Positions 35,155-43,651 are shown, numbered from the stretch's first letter. The stretch is 64,000 nt of DNA from Kineosporiaceae bacterium (GCA_016713225.1 JADJPO010000001.1:992001-1056000); one strand, 5' to 3'. Numbers and translations are program-made. The notes: generated from the sequence alone by a model not told the origin.

Positions 35155-36491
35155 TGGCACCATCGCCCACCACACCATCCACCACGCAATCCACCACACC
35201 GTCCGCAGGGCAGCAGCCACCTGACTCGCCGCTGCTCGACCGGGTGCCGGGGGCCGTGCCGTTGCCCAGCGGCGGGGGCACACCGGGCGGGACGGCGTCC
35301 GCGCCCGATGCCGGGGTGGCCTGGCACTACGGCGACCCGATGCGCGAGCAACGCCTGCTCGCGGCGGGCGAGGCGGTGACCGATCTGTCGCACCGGGGAT
35401 TGCTGATCGTCACCGGTGAGGCGCGGCTGAGCTGGCTGCAGGCGTTGACCACCCAGCAGGTGAGCGATCTGGCGCCGGGCCGACCGGTCGAGTCGCTGGT
35501 GCTCAGCCCCTATGGCCACGTCGAGCACGCGCTGCACCTCGTGGACGACGGTGAGCGGGCCTGGATCTCGGTCGACGCGACGTCCATGCGCCCCGCGCTC
35601 GACCCGGCGTCGACGGCCGAGCCCTTGGCAGACTGGTTGCGCAGCATGCGATTTCGCACTCGGGTGACGATCGAGGACGTCACGGGGCAGTGGGCGGCCA
35701 TCGGGATGGTGCTGGCCCCCGACGCTGCGCTGCCGCCCGCTGTCCAGGCTGCGGTCGACGCTGCGTTCGCGGCAGCAGGCGCGCCGGACGGCACCGGGCC
35801 GGTGCCGCCGTCGTGGCAGGACCCATGGCCGGCTCCGGGGGAGAACACCGGCCTGTACACCGCCGGCACCCTCGACGATCACCCCGGGTGGCGCCGGCCG
35901 TGGCGCGAGGTGTGGGTGCCGCGAGCCGGCTTCGCCGACGCCGTCGCGGCGCTACCGCTGGCCGGGTCGTGGGCGAGCGAGGCCTTGCGGGTGGCGGCCT
36001 GGCGACCCCGAGCCGGCTGCGACACCGATCACCGCACGCTGCCGCACGAGGTGGACTGGATGCGCACCGGGTTGCACCTGAACAAGGGGTGCTACCGCGG
36101 GCAGGAGACGGTCTCGCGTGTGCATCACCTGGGCAAGCCACCGCGCCGGCTGGTGATGCTGCACCTGGACGGCTCCGAGCACGACCTGCCGGCGGCGGGT
36201 GACCCGGTCTACCTGATGCCCGGGGCCGGGGCCGGGGGCGGCTCTGGCGATCCCGACGAGTCCGCCGACGTGCCCGACGGGGTCGCCTCGGTGCGGCAGG
36301 GCCGGCCGGTCGGGCAGGTCACCAGCCCGGTACGCCACCACGAATGGGGCCCGATCGCCCTCGCGCTGGTCAAACGGTCACTCCCCACGGACGCTGCCCT
36401 GCGGGTGCTCCCCGCGGGTGCGTCGCCGGATGGTGAACGGGGTCAGGCGGCGTCTCAGGAGGCAATCGTCGCGGACGCGACAATCTCCTGA
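35154..36491 (+). CDS. ygfZ: Folate-binding YgfZ/GcvT-like protein
   Basis: A 445-residue protein. The YgfZ signature KGCYRGQETVSRVHHLGKPP occurs near residue 315, with the conserved Cys. YgfZ binds tetrahydrofolate and supports assembly or repair of some Fe-S enzymes. The first 50 residues are Ser/Thr/Pro-rich and a low-complexity insertion (GAGAGGGSGDPDESADVPDG) sits in the C-terminal barrel. ATG 35154 shares a base with the Fur stop. The nitrobindin-Fur-YgfZ order groups heme/iron-related functions. Confidence 0.9.
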   Translation: MAPSPTTPSTTQSTTPSAGQQPPDSPLLDRVPGAVPLPSGGGTPGGTASAPDAGVAWHYGDPMREQRLLAAGEAVTDLSHRGLLIVTGEARLSWLQALTTQQVSDLAPGRPVESLVLSPYGHVEHALHLVDDGERAWISVDATSMRPALDPASTAEPLADWLRSMRFRTRVTIEDVTGQWAAIGMVLAPDAALPPAVQAAVDAAFAAAGAPDGTGPVPPSWQDPWPAPGENTGLYTAGTLDDHPGWRRPWREVWVPRAGFADAVAALPLAGSWASEALRVAAWRPRAGCDTDHRTLPHEVDWMRTGLHLNKGCYRGQETVSRVHHLGKPPRRLVMLHLDGSEHDLPAAGDPVYLMPGAGAGGGSGDPDESADVPDGVASVRQGRPVGQVTSPVRHHEWGPIALALVKRSLPTDAALRVLPAGASPDGERGQAASQEAIVADATIS

Positions 36492-36554
36492 AACGCGCCT
36501 CATCGACCGAAGGTCTTCCCGTTCGGCGGCTGGTGTCGACGCTTCGCTGCGTCA

Positions 36555-36560
36555 TAGCCT
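36555..36560 (+). promoter_or_regulatory. -10 element TAGCCT, predicted leaderless BKACE gene
   Basis: TAGCCT, 7 nt, then GTG 36568. It supports this start over upstream in-frame codons that run into ygfZ. Confidence 0.55.
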
Positions 36561-36567
36561 GGGCAGC

Positions 36568-37437
36568 GTGAGCCTTTCGCCGAATCCCGTCTCGATCGCG
36601 AACCGCACCCTGATCACGGTCGCGCCCACCGGGGCCGAGACCGACAAGGCGGACGCTCCGGCGCTGCCGGTGACCCTGGCCGAGTTGGTCCAGACGGCTG
36701 TCGCGTGTCAGGCGGCCGGTGCCGCGTTGATTCATGTGCACATCCGGGACGACGCGGGGAGGCCGTCGCTCGACCTGGCGCGGTTGACCGACACCGTGGC
36801 GGCGCTGCGGGAGGCGACCTCGCTCGTCGTCCAACTCTCGACCGGGGGCAGCGTGCACGACCCGCTCGGTCACCGGCTCGGCGTGCTCGACGCCGCCCCG
36901 GACTCGTGCTCGCTCACGTGTGGCACGGTCAACTTCGGTGACCAGGTGTTCCTGAATCCGTGGCCGTTCATGGTGGACCTGTACCGGGCGGCGCAGGAGG
37001 CCCGGGTGGTACCCGAGTTCGAGCTGTTCGATCTGGGCCACATTGCCTCGCTGCGCCGGCTGATCGATCTGTGTGGGCTGCCCTACGGCGGCCGGGTGCA
37101 CTGCGACCTGGTGCTCGGGGTGCCCGGGGCGGCGCCGGCCACGGGCGCGGCGCTCGCCACGATGGCTGCTGCGCTGCAGGCCCAGGTTCCCGAGGTGACG
37201 TCCTGGTCGGCGACGGGTGTCGGCCGTAGTTCGCTCACGGTGATGCCGGGCGCGCTGTCGCTGGGTGGCCACCTGCGCGTGGGCATGGAGGACACGCTCA
37301 CCTACGCGAAGGGTCGCCCGGTGGCCTCGAACGCCGAACTCGTCGAGCGGGCAGCGAGTTTGGCATCGATCGTGCAGCGCCCCGCGATGAGTCCGGACGA
37401 CGCCCGCGCGCTGCTCGCGATCCGTCCGGCGGCCTGA
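36568..37437 (+). CDS. BKACE (DUF849) beta-keto acid cleavage enzyme
   Basis: A 289-residue TIM-barrel enzyme of the 3-keto-5-aminohexanoate cleavage family, which condenses a beta-keto acid with acetyl-CoA. Zinc and catalytic motifs are visible: ITVAPTGAETDK, AALIHVHIRDD (two His), SLTCGTVNFGD, PEFELFDLGH and GHLRVGMEDTL. The natural substrate varies within the family and cannot be fixed here. A hairpin after the stop may terminate it. Confidence 0.9.
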   Translation: MSLSPNPVSIANRTLITVAPTGAETDKADAPALPVTLAELVQTAVACQAAGAALIHVHIRDDAGRPSLDLARLTDTVAALREATSLVVQLSTGGSVHDPLGHRLGVLDAAPDSCSLTCGTVNFGDQVFLNPWPFMVDLYRAAQEARVVPEFELFDLGHIASLRRLIDLCGLPYGGRVHCDLVLGVPGAAPATGAALATMAAALQAQVPEVTSWSATGVGRSSLTVMPGALSLGGHLRVGMEDTLTYAKGRPVASNAELVERAASLASIVQRPAMSPDDARALLAIRPAA

Positions 37438-37442
37438 CCCGG

Positions 37443-37460
37443 ACTCTCGCGGACGAGAGT
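37443..37460 (+). terminator. Short hairpin after BKACE gene
   Basis: ACTCTCG (37443-37449), loop CGGA, CGAGAGT (37454-37460), six bases after the stop codon. Confidence 0.5.
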
Positions 37461-37569
37461 GATTCGGCCTGATCGTCCTGATCGCGGCTGATCTCGCCGG
37501 GCCGGCGCGCTGGGGTGTGAGCCGGATCATGTCGGTTTCGATTTGCGGGTGCTAACAAATGCAAGCAGA

Positions 37570-38283
37570 ATGGATGCTGTGGCAAGCATCTCGGAGAAGG
37601 TCGGCGACCTCGGTGACTACCTGCGCGAGCAGCGGGAGGGTGCCAAGTTGTCGGTGCGTCAGCTCGCCACCCTCGCCGGGGTGAGCAACCCCTACCTGAG
37701 CCAGATCGAGCGGGGTCTGCGCAAGCCGTCGGCGGAGGTGTTGCAGCAGATCGCCAAGGGGCTGCGGATCTCGGCCGAGGCGCTCTACGTGCGGGCCGGC
37801 ATCCTGGACGGCGAGGGCCGCCCGGACGTCGAGGCCGCCATCGGCGCCGACCCGGCACTGACCGACCGGCAGCGCCGCGCGCTGCTCGACATCTACACCT
37901 CCTTCTGTGCCGAGAACGCCCGGGTGGGTCTGGACGCCGCGCCGCCGGCTCGTCGTCCGCTCGCTCGGCGGATGGCCCGAACCGCCACGTCGAAGGCCTC
38001 GGCCACCAAGGCCTCGGCGGCCGAGGCCGCGACAACGAAGACTCCGGCGGCCAAGACCGCGACCGCGAAGCGGGCGACCGTCAAGTCCTCCGTGACCGCG
38101 AAGCCCGTGACCGCGAAGCCCGTGACCGCCAAGAGCTCGGCCACCAAGACCCCGGCCACCAAGCGTGCGGCCACGACCCGTGCGGCGAGCAAGACCGCTG
38201 CGAAGAAGGCGACGACCAAGGCCGGCGCTCCCAAGACATCAAGAACTGCCAAGACCCAACAGAACCCGTCCTCCGACGGGTGA
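37570..38283 (+). CDS. XRE-family regulator with Lys/Ala-rich tail (Rv0474-like)
   Basis: About 237 residues. The helix-turn-helix at about 17-72 (LREQREGAKLSVRQLATLAG, SNPYLSQIERGLRKPSAEVL) is very similar to the mycobacterial regulator beside hbhA. After residue 130 the protein is a repetitive Ala/Lys/Thr tail (TKTPAAKTATAKRA) like histone H1. ATG 37570 or GTG 37579 may start it. GCAAGC repeats around the start suggest self-regulation, as an inference. The HBHA-like gene follows after 17 bp. Confidence 0.85.
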   Translation: MDAVASISEKVGDLGDYLREQREGAKLSVRQLATLAGVSNPYLSQIERGLRKPSAEVLQQIAKGLRISAEALYVRAGILDGEGRPDVEAAIGADPALTDRQRRALLDIYTSFCAENARVGLDAAPPARRPLARRMARTATSKASATKASAAEAATTKTPAAKTATAKRATVKSSVTAKPVTAKPVTAKSSATKTPATKRAATTRAASKTAAKKATTKAGAPKTSRTAKTQQNPSSDG

Positions 38284-38300
38284 AGCGAGGAGAAGGACTC

Positions 38301-39014
38301 ATGTCCGTTCGTACCGATATCCGCAAGACCGTGTCCCAGGCCTCTCCGGTGATGGCCGCCGTGGGCGTCACCGACCTGGCCGTCGAGCGCGTCCGTCAGG
38401 CCGTGGCCGAGGCCGGCCACCTGCAGGAGGGCTTCGAGGCCCGGGTGACCAAGATCCAGCTGCGGGTCGAGAAGGCGGTCGGCTCGATCGACCCCGCCTA
38501 CCTGCAGAAGTTCCTGGCCAAGACGTTCGACCCGAAGGCACTGCAGACGCAGGCCAAGGAGGTTCCGGCGCTCGCCCTGACCCGGGCGCTCGAGATGGCC
38601 GGCAAGGTCGAGCACCGCTACGAGGACCTGGCCGAGCGGGGTAAGCAGCTCGTGCTGCGTCTCGAGGAGGCCCCGGCCACCCAGGAGTTCGTGCAGCAGA
38701 GCAAGGCCACCGTCAGCCGCGGCAAGGCCCTGGTCACGACGGCCCAGCACGCCGCCGAGGCGACCCTGGCCGACGCCAAGGCCACCCTCACCGTCGGCCG
38801 CAAGGAGCTCGACGAGGTCGTGGACGAGGTCGAGCAGGCCGTGGTGGAGGGCACCAAGTCCACCCGGGCAGCCGTGAAGAAGACGGCCGCCACCGCCAAG
38901 ACCAAGGCGGCCACCACACGCAGCGCGACCAAGCGTGCGGCCACCACCGCCCGTGGCGCGGCGTCCAAGGCCGCCAAGGCCGCCGAGCAGGCCGCCGAGA
39001 CCATCGGCGACTGA
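38301..39014 (+). CDS. Heparin-binding hemagglutinin-like protein (HBHA/Rv0475-like)
   Basis: A 237-residue protein with a long helical, coiled-coil-prone region (residues about 20-180) and a Lys/Ala/Thr-rich C-terminus of about 50 residues, the architecture of mycobacterial HBHA. No signal peptide is present, as in HBHA. In free-living actinobacteria the role is unknown; surface, lipid or DNA association are all possible. ATG 38301 has GAGGAGAAGG upstream. Gene order XRE-HBHA-DUF2516 equals Rv0474-Rv0475-Rv0476 as I recall it. Confidence 0.8.
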   Translation: MSVRTDIRKTVSQASPVMAAVGVTDLAVERVRQAVAEAGHLQEGFEARVTKIQLRVEKAVGSIDPAYLQKFLAKTFDPKALQTQAKEVPALALTRALEMAGKVEHRYEDLAERGKQLVLRLEEAPATQEFVQQSKATVSRGKALVTTAQHAAEATLADAKATLTVGRKELDEVVDEVEQAVVEGTKSTRAAVKKTAATAKTKAATTRSATKRAATTARGAASKAAKAAEQAAETIGD

Positions 39015-39051
39015 CTCAGCGCCGATCGCGCGGTCGCGCCCATCCGGCATG

Positions 39052-39126
39052 AGCGCAACGTGACATCGCGCTCGTCCAGCGAGCGCAACGTGACATCGCG
39101 CTCGCCTGGGATGAGCGTTCCGCGAC
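39052..39126. repeat. Interspersed element T1, tandem hairpin units
   Basis: Two identical 24-bp units starting at 39052 and 39082 (GAGCGCAACGTGACATCGCG then CTCG), spaced 30 bp, and a third partial unit from about 39114 (GAGCGTTCCGCG). Each unit can fold by GAGCGC/GCGCTC. A related copy is T2 at 60943. Confidence 0.85.
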
Positions 39127-39179
39127 CCACCCCGCCATCAGGGCAGGGTGGGTCGCGGGCATCTGCGGCCGAAGTTACG

Positions 39180-39185
39180 TACCCT
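39180..39185 (+). promoter_or_regulatory. -10 element TACCCT, predicted leaderless DUF2516 gene
   Basis: TACCCT, 7 nt, then ATG 39193. Confidence 0.55.
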
Positions 39186-39192
39186 GACGGGC

Positions 39193-39516
39193 ATGGGTGA
39201 CTTGCAGCTGTACGTCTTGTGGGGCTTGGGCGTCGTGGCGTTCGGCGCCGAGGTCTACGCCCTCGTGGATGCGGCCCGCACCCGCGCCGACGCCTTTCCG
39301 GTCGCCGGCAAGTTGAGCAAGCCCAAGTGGCTCAGCATCCTGGGTGTCGCCACGGCCGTGGGGTTCCTGGCGCTGCCGGGTGGTTTCATGACCATTCTCA
39401 ACTTCCTGCCGATCATCGCCTTCGCGGCCGCGGCGGTGTACCTCGCCGATGTGCGCCCCGCCGTCCGGCAGATCCGCGGGGGTGGCGGGCAGCCCGGCCC
39501 GTACGGCCCGTGGTGA
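39193..39516 (+). CDS. DUF2516 small membrane protein (Rv0476-like)
   Basis: A 107-residue protein with three hydrophobic segments (about 5-25, 45-62 and 63-85) and a Gly/Pro-rich end. It follows the HBHA-like gene in the same order as in mycobacteria. The function is unknown. Confidence 0.8.
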   Translation: MGDLQLYVLWGLGVVAFGAEVYALVDAARTRADAFPVAGKLSKPKWLSILGVATAVGFLALPGGFMTILNFLPIIAFAAAAVYLADVRPAVRQIRGGGGQPGPYGPW

Positions 39517-39616
39517 GCCCGATTCTCACCAGTTATGCCTCTGAGTAGTCAGAACGACACGTTCAGGCATCACTCACGGTAGGCTCCTGGTCACGGTCGA
39601 CGGGAGGAGCGCGGAG

Positions 39617-40189
39617 ATGACCGAGTACATGGTGGGTGGACGCCGCCGGATCGACCGCGTCCTGGCCCCGGACTACCTCGAGGGCATCGACCAGTTCGAC
39701 ATGGACGAACTCCGGGCACGCAAGACCGAGGCCGAGCAGGAGGAGACCGACCTGTCCTACGCCCGCAGGCTGCTGCAGGGTCGGCTCGACATCCTGCGCG
39801 CCGAGCAGGAGGCCCGCGCGCGTGGTGAGAGCGGCATGGCCGGCCGTCCGCCCGGGCAGTCGACGGACGCCGAGCTGGCCGAGCGCCTCGCCAAGGCGCT
39901 GGCCGACCCGCCGCGGCAGAGTCGCGGGTTGGGGCGTCACCTGTCCGCCCTGCTCCCGAGCCGCATCGGTGAGAACCGGCGCGAGGCCGAGCGGGCGGTC
40001 TCCGACGTCGGTGGCTCCGACCTGGCCCACCTCGGCGAACCGGAACTGCGCGGGGCGATCGACCACCTCGCGGACGTCGAGGCACGGCTGAGCCGCTCTC
40101 GTCGCCAGGTGCAGAACGTGGTCGATCGGCTGACCGGTGAGATCGCCCGGCGCTACCAGGCCGGGCACGTCCCGATCGCCCTGCCCTGA
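39617..40189 (+). CDS. rsiG: RsiG-like anti-sigma factor with two c-di-GMP motifs
   Basis: A 190-residue, helical protein. RsiG of Streptomyces holds sigma WhiG inactive when bound to c-di-GMP. Its ligand motif E(X3)S(X2)R(X3)Q(X3)D occurs twice here with every position kept: Glu43-Ser47-Arg50-Gln54-Asp58 and Glu155-Ser159-Arg162-Gln166-Asp170. The two motif helices form an antiparallel coiled coil in the known protein. A charged linker of about 95 residues separates them, longer than needed for a simple hairpin. WhiG is not in this window. ATG 39617 has a GGAG upstream. Confidence 0.88.
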   Translation: MTEYMVGGRRRIDRVLAPDYLEGIDQFDMDELRARKTEAEQEETDLSYARRLLQGRLDILRAEQEARARGESGMAGRPPGQSTDAELAERLAKALADPPRQSRGLGRHLSALLPSRIGENRREAERAVSDVGGSDLAHLGEPELRGAIDHLADVEARLSRSRRQVQNVVDRLTGEIARRYQAGHVPIALP

Positions 40190-40288
40190 CCCAGCCCTGT
40201 AACCGGCCCCGAAACTGGCCCCGGCCCTCGCACACTGGCAGGGCACTGACACGGCCCGGACGCACCGCCCGAGCACCTCTCGAACCCC

Positions 40289-40294
40289 TACGCT
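40289..40294 (+). promoter_or_regulatory. -10 element TACGCT, predicted leaderless asparaginase gene
   Basis: TACGCT, 7 nt, then ATG 40302. Confidence 0.55.
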
Positions 40295-40301
40295 GCGCGC
40301 C

Positions 40302-41246
40302 ATGGTTCACGCGCTGCTGGCACACGTCGTCCGCTCGGGATTCGTCGAGAGCGAGCATCACGGCACCGCGGTGGCCCTCGATGCCGCCGGCGCAGCTGTC
40401 GTCGAGCGGGGGGACGCGACGTCCCCGATGTTCCCGCGGTCGGCGAACAAGCCGTTGCAGGCGGTCGCGATGCTTCGCGGTGGGCTCGACCTGGACGGCC
40501 ACCTGCTCGCCCTCGCCTCGGCCAGTCACAACGGCGAGCACTTCCACCGCGACGGAGTGCGCCGGATCCTGGCCAGCGCCGCCCTTCCAGCCGAGGCGCT
40601 GCAGACCCCGCCCGACCTGCCGGCGGGGGACGTCGAAGCGCTCCTGTGGCGTCGCGCTGGCCGCGCGCCCACAGCCATCGCGCACAACTGCTCCGGCAAG
40701 CACGCCGCGATGCTGTCGACCTGCGTGATCAACGGCTGGCCGACGGACACCTACCGTGAGCCGGACCACCCGCTGCAGCGCCTGATCAGCGACACGGTGG
40801 CCGAGCTGACCGGCGAGCCGGTGACAGCCGTCGGTGTCGACGGCTGCGGCGCCCCGGTGCTGGCGGTCTCGGCCCTGGGCCTGGCCCGGGGGTATGCACG
40901 CCTGTGCACCGCCGCCGACGGCAGTCCCGAGCAGCGCGTCGTGCGGGCGATCCGTACCCACCCGGAGTGGCTCGCCGGCACCGGCCGGGACGCCACCCGG
41001 ATGATGCGCGCCGTCCCCGGTCTGATCGCCAAGGACGGCGCCGAGGCCGTGTTCGCCGCCGGACTACCCGACGGCCGGGCCGCCGTCGTGAAGATCGCGG
41101 ACGGCGCCGAGCGGGCGAGCGGGCCGGTGCTGGCCGCGTTGCTGCGTCGCCTCGGCGTCGACGACGGCGCCCTGGATTGGCTCCGTGAGGCGCCGGTGAT
41201 CGGTGGGGGCCGGCGGGTGGGACAGCTCGAGGTCGTCGACCTCTGA
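40302..41246 (+). CDS. Asparaginase, Rhizobium ReAV-like (class 3)
   Basis: A 314-residue enzyme of the asparaginase II family typified by Rhizobium etli, not the classical threonine type. The first Ser-Lys pair is SANK (Ser47, Lys50); LASASHNGEH and HNCSGKHAAML carry the second Ser and the Cys/Lys zinc region, and IAKDGAEAVF the second Lys. It should hydrolyse Asn to Asp and ammonia in the cytoplasm. The genes after it are read in the same direction, but dtd has its own promoter. Confidence 0.88.
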   Translation: MVHALLAHVVRSGFVESEHHGTAVALDAAGAAVVERGDATSPMFPRSANKPLQAVAMLRGGLDLDGHLLALASASHNGEHFHRDGVRRILASAALPAEALQTPPDLPAGDVEALLWRRAGRAPTAIAHNCSGKHAAMLSTCVINGWPTDTYREPDHPLQRLISDTVAELTGEPVTAVGVDGCGAPVLAVSALGLARGYARLCTAADGSPEQRVVRAIRTHPEWLAGTGRDATRMMRAVPGLIAKDGAEAVFAAGLPDGRAAVVKIADGAERASGPVLAALLRRLGVDDGALDWLREAPVIGGGRRVGQLEVVDL

Positions 41247-41273
41247 GGCGGGCACCACCGGACACACCACGAC

Positions 41274-41279
41274 TAGGCT
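41274..41279 (+). promoter_or_regulatory. -10 element TAGGCT, predicted leaderless dtd
   Basis: TAGGCT, 7 nt, then ATG 41287. Confidence 0.6.
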
Positions 41280-41286
41280 CGCGGTC

Positions 41287-41712
41287 ATGCGAGCGGTGGT
41301 GCAGCGGGTCAGCCGGGCCCGGGTCAGCGTGGCCGGTGAGGTGATCGGGGCCATCGAGCGACCGGGGCTGGCGGTGCTGGTCGGCGTGACCCACACCGAC
41401 GGCGCTGCGCAGGCGCAGACCCTGGCCCGCAAGATCGCCGGGCTCCGCATCCTGCGCGATGAGCGCAGCGTGCTGGACGACGCTGCGCCCGTGCTCGTGG
41501 TGAGCCAGTTCACGCTCTACGCCGATGTCGCCAAGGGACGCCGCCCCTCCTGGTCGGCCGCCGCGCCCGGCCCGGTGGCCGAACCCCTGGTCGAGGCGTT
41601 CGCTGCCGCCCTGCGCGAGCAGGGAGTCGAGGTGGCGACGGGACGATTCGGTGCCGACATGGCCGTCGAGCTGGTCAACGACGGCCCGGTGACCCTGATG
41701 GTGGAGGTGTGA
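41287..41712 (+). CDS. dtd: D-aminoacyl-tRNA deacylase
   Basis: A 141-residue enzyme that removes D-amino acids from mischarged tRNA. The family signatures are intact: MRAVVQRVSRARVSV, SQFTLYADVAKGRRPSW (active-site SQFTL) and the cis-Gly-Pro region NDGPVTLMVEV. It overlaps the macrodomain gene (GTGA), so both are made from one mRNA. Confidence 0.95.
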   Translation: MRAVVQRVSRARVSVAGEVIGAIERPGLAVLVGVTHTDGAAQAQTLARKIAGLRILRDERSVLDDAAPVLVVSQFTLYADVAKGRRPSWSAAAPGPVAEPLVEAFAAALREQGVEVATGRFGADMAVELVNDGPVTLMVEV

Positions 41713-42251
41713 GGGTGCGGATCGAGGTCGTCCCCGGGGACATCACGACCCAGCAGGTCGACGTGATCGTCAACGCGGCCAACTCCTCCCTGTTGGGCGG
41801 GGGCGGGGTGGACGGCGCGATCCACGCCGCCGCCGGCCCCGGTCTGCTCGAGGAGTGCCGGGAGGTGCGCCGAACCCGCTTCCCCCAGGGGCTGCCGGTC
41901 GGCGAGGCGGTCGCCACGGGTTCGGGTGACCTGCCGGCCCGATGGGTGGTGCACACGGTCGGGCCGAACCGGCATCGCGGCCAGCGGGACCCGGCGCTGC
42001 TCACCTCCTGCTTTCGGGTCAGCCTGATCCGGGCTGCGGAGCTCGGCGCGGTCTCGGTGGCCTTCCCGGCGATCAGCGCCGGCGTGTACGGCTGGGACGT
42101 CGATCAGGTGGCCTCGATCGCGGTGCGCACCATCCGAGCGGTGGACGTCGCCCAGGAGGCGTCCTCGGTCGAGCTCGTACGGCTCGTCCCGTTCGGGGAG
42201 AAGGCCACCGCCGCCTTCAGCGCGGCACTGACAGCACTCGACCACACGTAG
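41709..42251 (+). CDS. Macrodomain O-acetyl-ADP-ribose deacetylase
   Basis: A 180-residue MacroD/YmdB-type protein that hydrolyses O-acetyl-ADP-ribose or ADP-ribosyl groups. The ligand loops are present: GDITTQQVDVIVNAANSSLL, GGGGVDGAIH and PAISAGVYGWD. GTG 41709 overlaps the dtd stop. Coupling to dtd and a phosphatase suggests a small nucleotide or RNA quality-control operon; that link is inference. Confidence 0.92.
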   Translation: MRVRIEVVPGDITTQQVDVIVNAANSSLLGGGGVDGAIHAAAGPGLLEECREVRRTRFPQGLPVGEAVATGSGDLPARWVVHTVGPNRHRGQRDPALLTSCFRVSLIRAAELGAVSVAFPAISAGVYGWDVDQVASIAVRTIRAVDVAQEASSVELVRLVPFGEKATAAFSAALTALDHT

Positions 42252-42263
42252 GGGAGTCGGCCC

Positions 42264-42947
42264 GTGGAGCTCGTCCTCGTCCGGCACGGCCAGTCCGGCA
42301 ACAACCTGCTGTGGCAGCAGACCGGGTCGAGTCGGGGTCGTTCACCCGACCCGGAGCTGACCGAACTGGGGCACGAACAGGCCCGTGCCGTGGCTCGAGC
42401 GTTGGCCGACAACGAGTTCGCCGTCACACCCACCCACCTCTACACCAGCCTGATGACCCGGGCGGTGCAGACCACGGCCCCGATCGCGGCGGCGCTCGAC
42501 CTGTCGGCCGTCGGTCATGAGCACATCTTCGAGTACTACGGCCCCGTGGTGATAGACCCCGACGACCCACAGCGCCTCACCCCGCACCCCGGCGCTGCGC
42601 GGGATGCGCTCGCCGCATGGTGCGATCGACTGGTGCTGCCCGACAGCGCCACCGAGGCCGGGTGGTGGGGTGGGCCGGTGGAGGATCGCGAGACCTGCGC
42701 CGAGCGGGCGCGCGACGTCGTCCGGCAGTTGACCGCCGATCATGACGCGGACGACGTGGTGGTGCTGGTCACCCACGGCACCTTCAGCCAGTACCTGATC
42801 CAGGCCGCACTCGGGGTCGAGTCGATGACCGGCTGGCTGGCCATCGACAACACCGGGGTCTCGCGATTCCGGTTCCTCGACGGGGTCACCCTGGCCTCGT
42901 GGATCAACCGCACCACCCACCTGAGCCCCGATCAGCTCAGCGACTGA
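42264..42947 (+). CDS. Histidine phosphatase (phosphoglycerate mutase-like)
   Basis: A 227-residue branch 1 histidine phosphatase: LVLVRHGQSGNN (nucleophile His), SLMTRAVQTTAPIA, and VLVTHGTFSQYL (second His). It lacks features of glycolytic Gpm; the true gpmA is at 49491. The substrate is unknown. GTG 42264 lies 12 bp after the macrodomain gene. Confidence 0.85.
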   Translation: MELVLVRHGQSGNNLLWQQTGSSRGRSPDPELTELGHEQARAVARALADNEFAVTPTHLYTSLMTRAVQTTAPIAAALDLSAVGHEHIFEYYGPVVIDPDDPQRLTPHPGAARDALAAWCDRLVLPDSATEAGWWGGPVEDRETCAERARDVVRQLTADHDADDVVVLVTHGTFSQYLIQAALGVESMTGWLAIDNTGVSRFRFLDGVTLASWINRTTHLSPDQLSD

Positions 42948-42983
42948 GGTCGGCGTCTCGTCCCCCCACCCCGGGGGTGTGAA

Positions 42984-43613
42984 TCAGCCCGCCCGGGTCA
43001 CCACGTAGGTGTGGCCGGCGGCGGTCGCCCCCATCGCGGCGGCCACACTGCGGGCCACGGCCTCACTGTCGCGACGGGTGACCTCCACGCGGCCACCGGC
43101 GGGGTCCTGGCGCCAGACCACCCACTGCACCGCGCTGACCTCGCCCTCGGGGTTCGACGCCGCGGCCACCACTGCGTCGGCGAGCGGGTCGACGTCGACC
43201 GGGGACGACGCATCGACGTCCACCACCGGCCAACCGTGCTGTCCGGACGACGAGGTCGGCGACCCGGCCGCCGGCCCCTCGCTCGAACAGCGCACCTCGA
43301 CGACCTGTCCGTCGAGCCTGGTCAGCGCCGCCTCGTCGGTGTGTACCCCGTCGAGGACGCCGCCACCACAGTCGGCGGCCATCGCGACCAACGCGGTGGT
43401 GCAGGCAGCGGTGAGTCGCTCGGCCTGCTGCTCGTCACCGGCGTCCATCGCACTGGTCAGGGCACCCAGCAGGGTCTGACGGGCCAGGAGCGGCAGCCCG
43501 AGCGTGTGGGCCAACTCGCGAGCCAGGTCGCGGGTCGGGTCGACGGTATGGCCGCTGCGATCACCCGACAGGACGACGTACAGCCCCGGGGTGTCGGCGG
43601 TGAGCGAGGTCAT
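42984..43613 (-). CDS. Degenerate AAA/zeta-like nucleotide-binding protein
   Basis: A 209-residue cytoplasmic protein. The opening (LYVVLSGDRSGHTVDPTRDL) sits where small P-loop kinases have GxxGxGKST, but the Lys-Ser/Thr is missing. It is followed by LARELAHTLGLPLLARQTLL as in kinase-like AAA_33 proteins. The middle shows AALVAMAADCGGGVLDGVHT. It is probably an inactive P-loop relative or a new family; recognition is weak. ATG 43613 is chosen because residues before it look like non-coding DNA. Confidence 0.45.
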   Translation of the reverse strand: MTSLTADTPGLYVVLSGDRSGHTVDPTRDLARELAHTLGLPLLARQTLLGALTSAMDAGDEQQAERLTAACTTALVAMAADCGGGVLDGVHTDEAALTRLDGQVVEVRCSSEGPAAGSPTSSSGQHGWPVVDVDASSPVDVDPLADAVVAAASNPEGEVSAVQWVVWRQDPAGGRVEVTRRDSEAVARSVAAAMGATAAGHTYVVTRAG

Positions 43614-43651
43614 GGTGCTCTGTTCTACCGCTTGACGGGTGGTGTTCGCTG

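Noticed and set aside
39052..39126. CRISPR-like array
   Set aside because: Only two full units, separated by 6 bp rather than by unique spacers, and no cas genes nearby.
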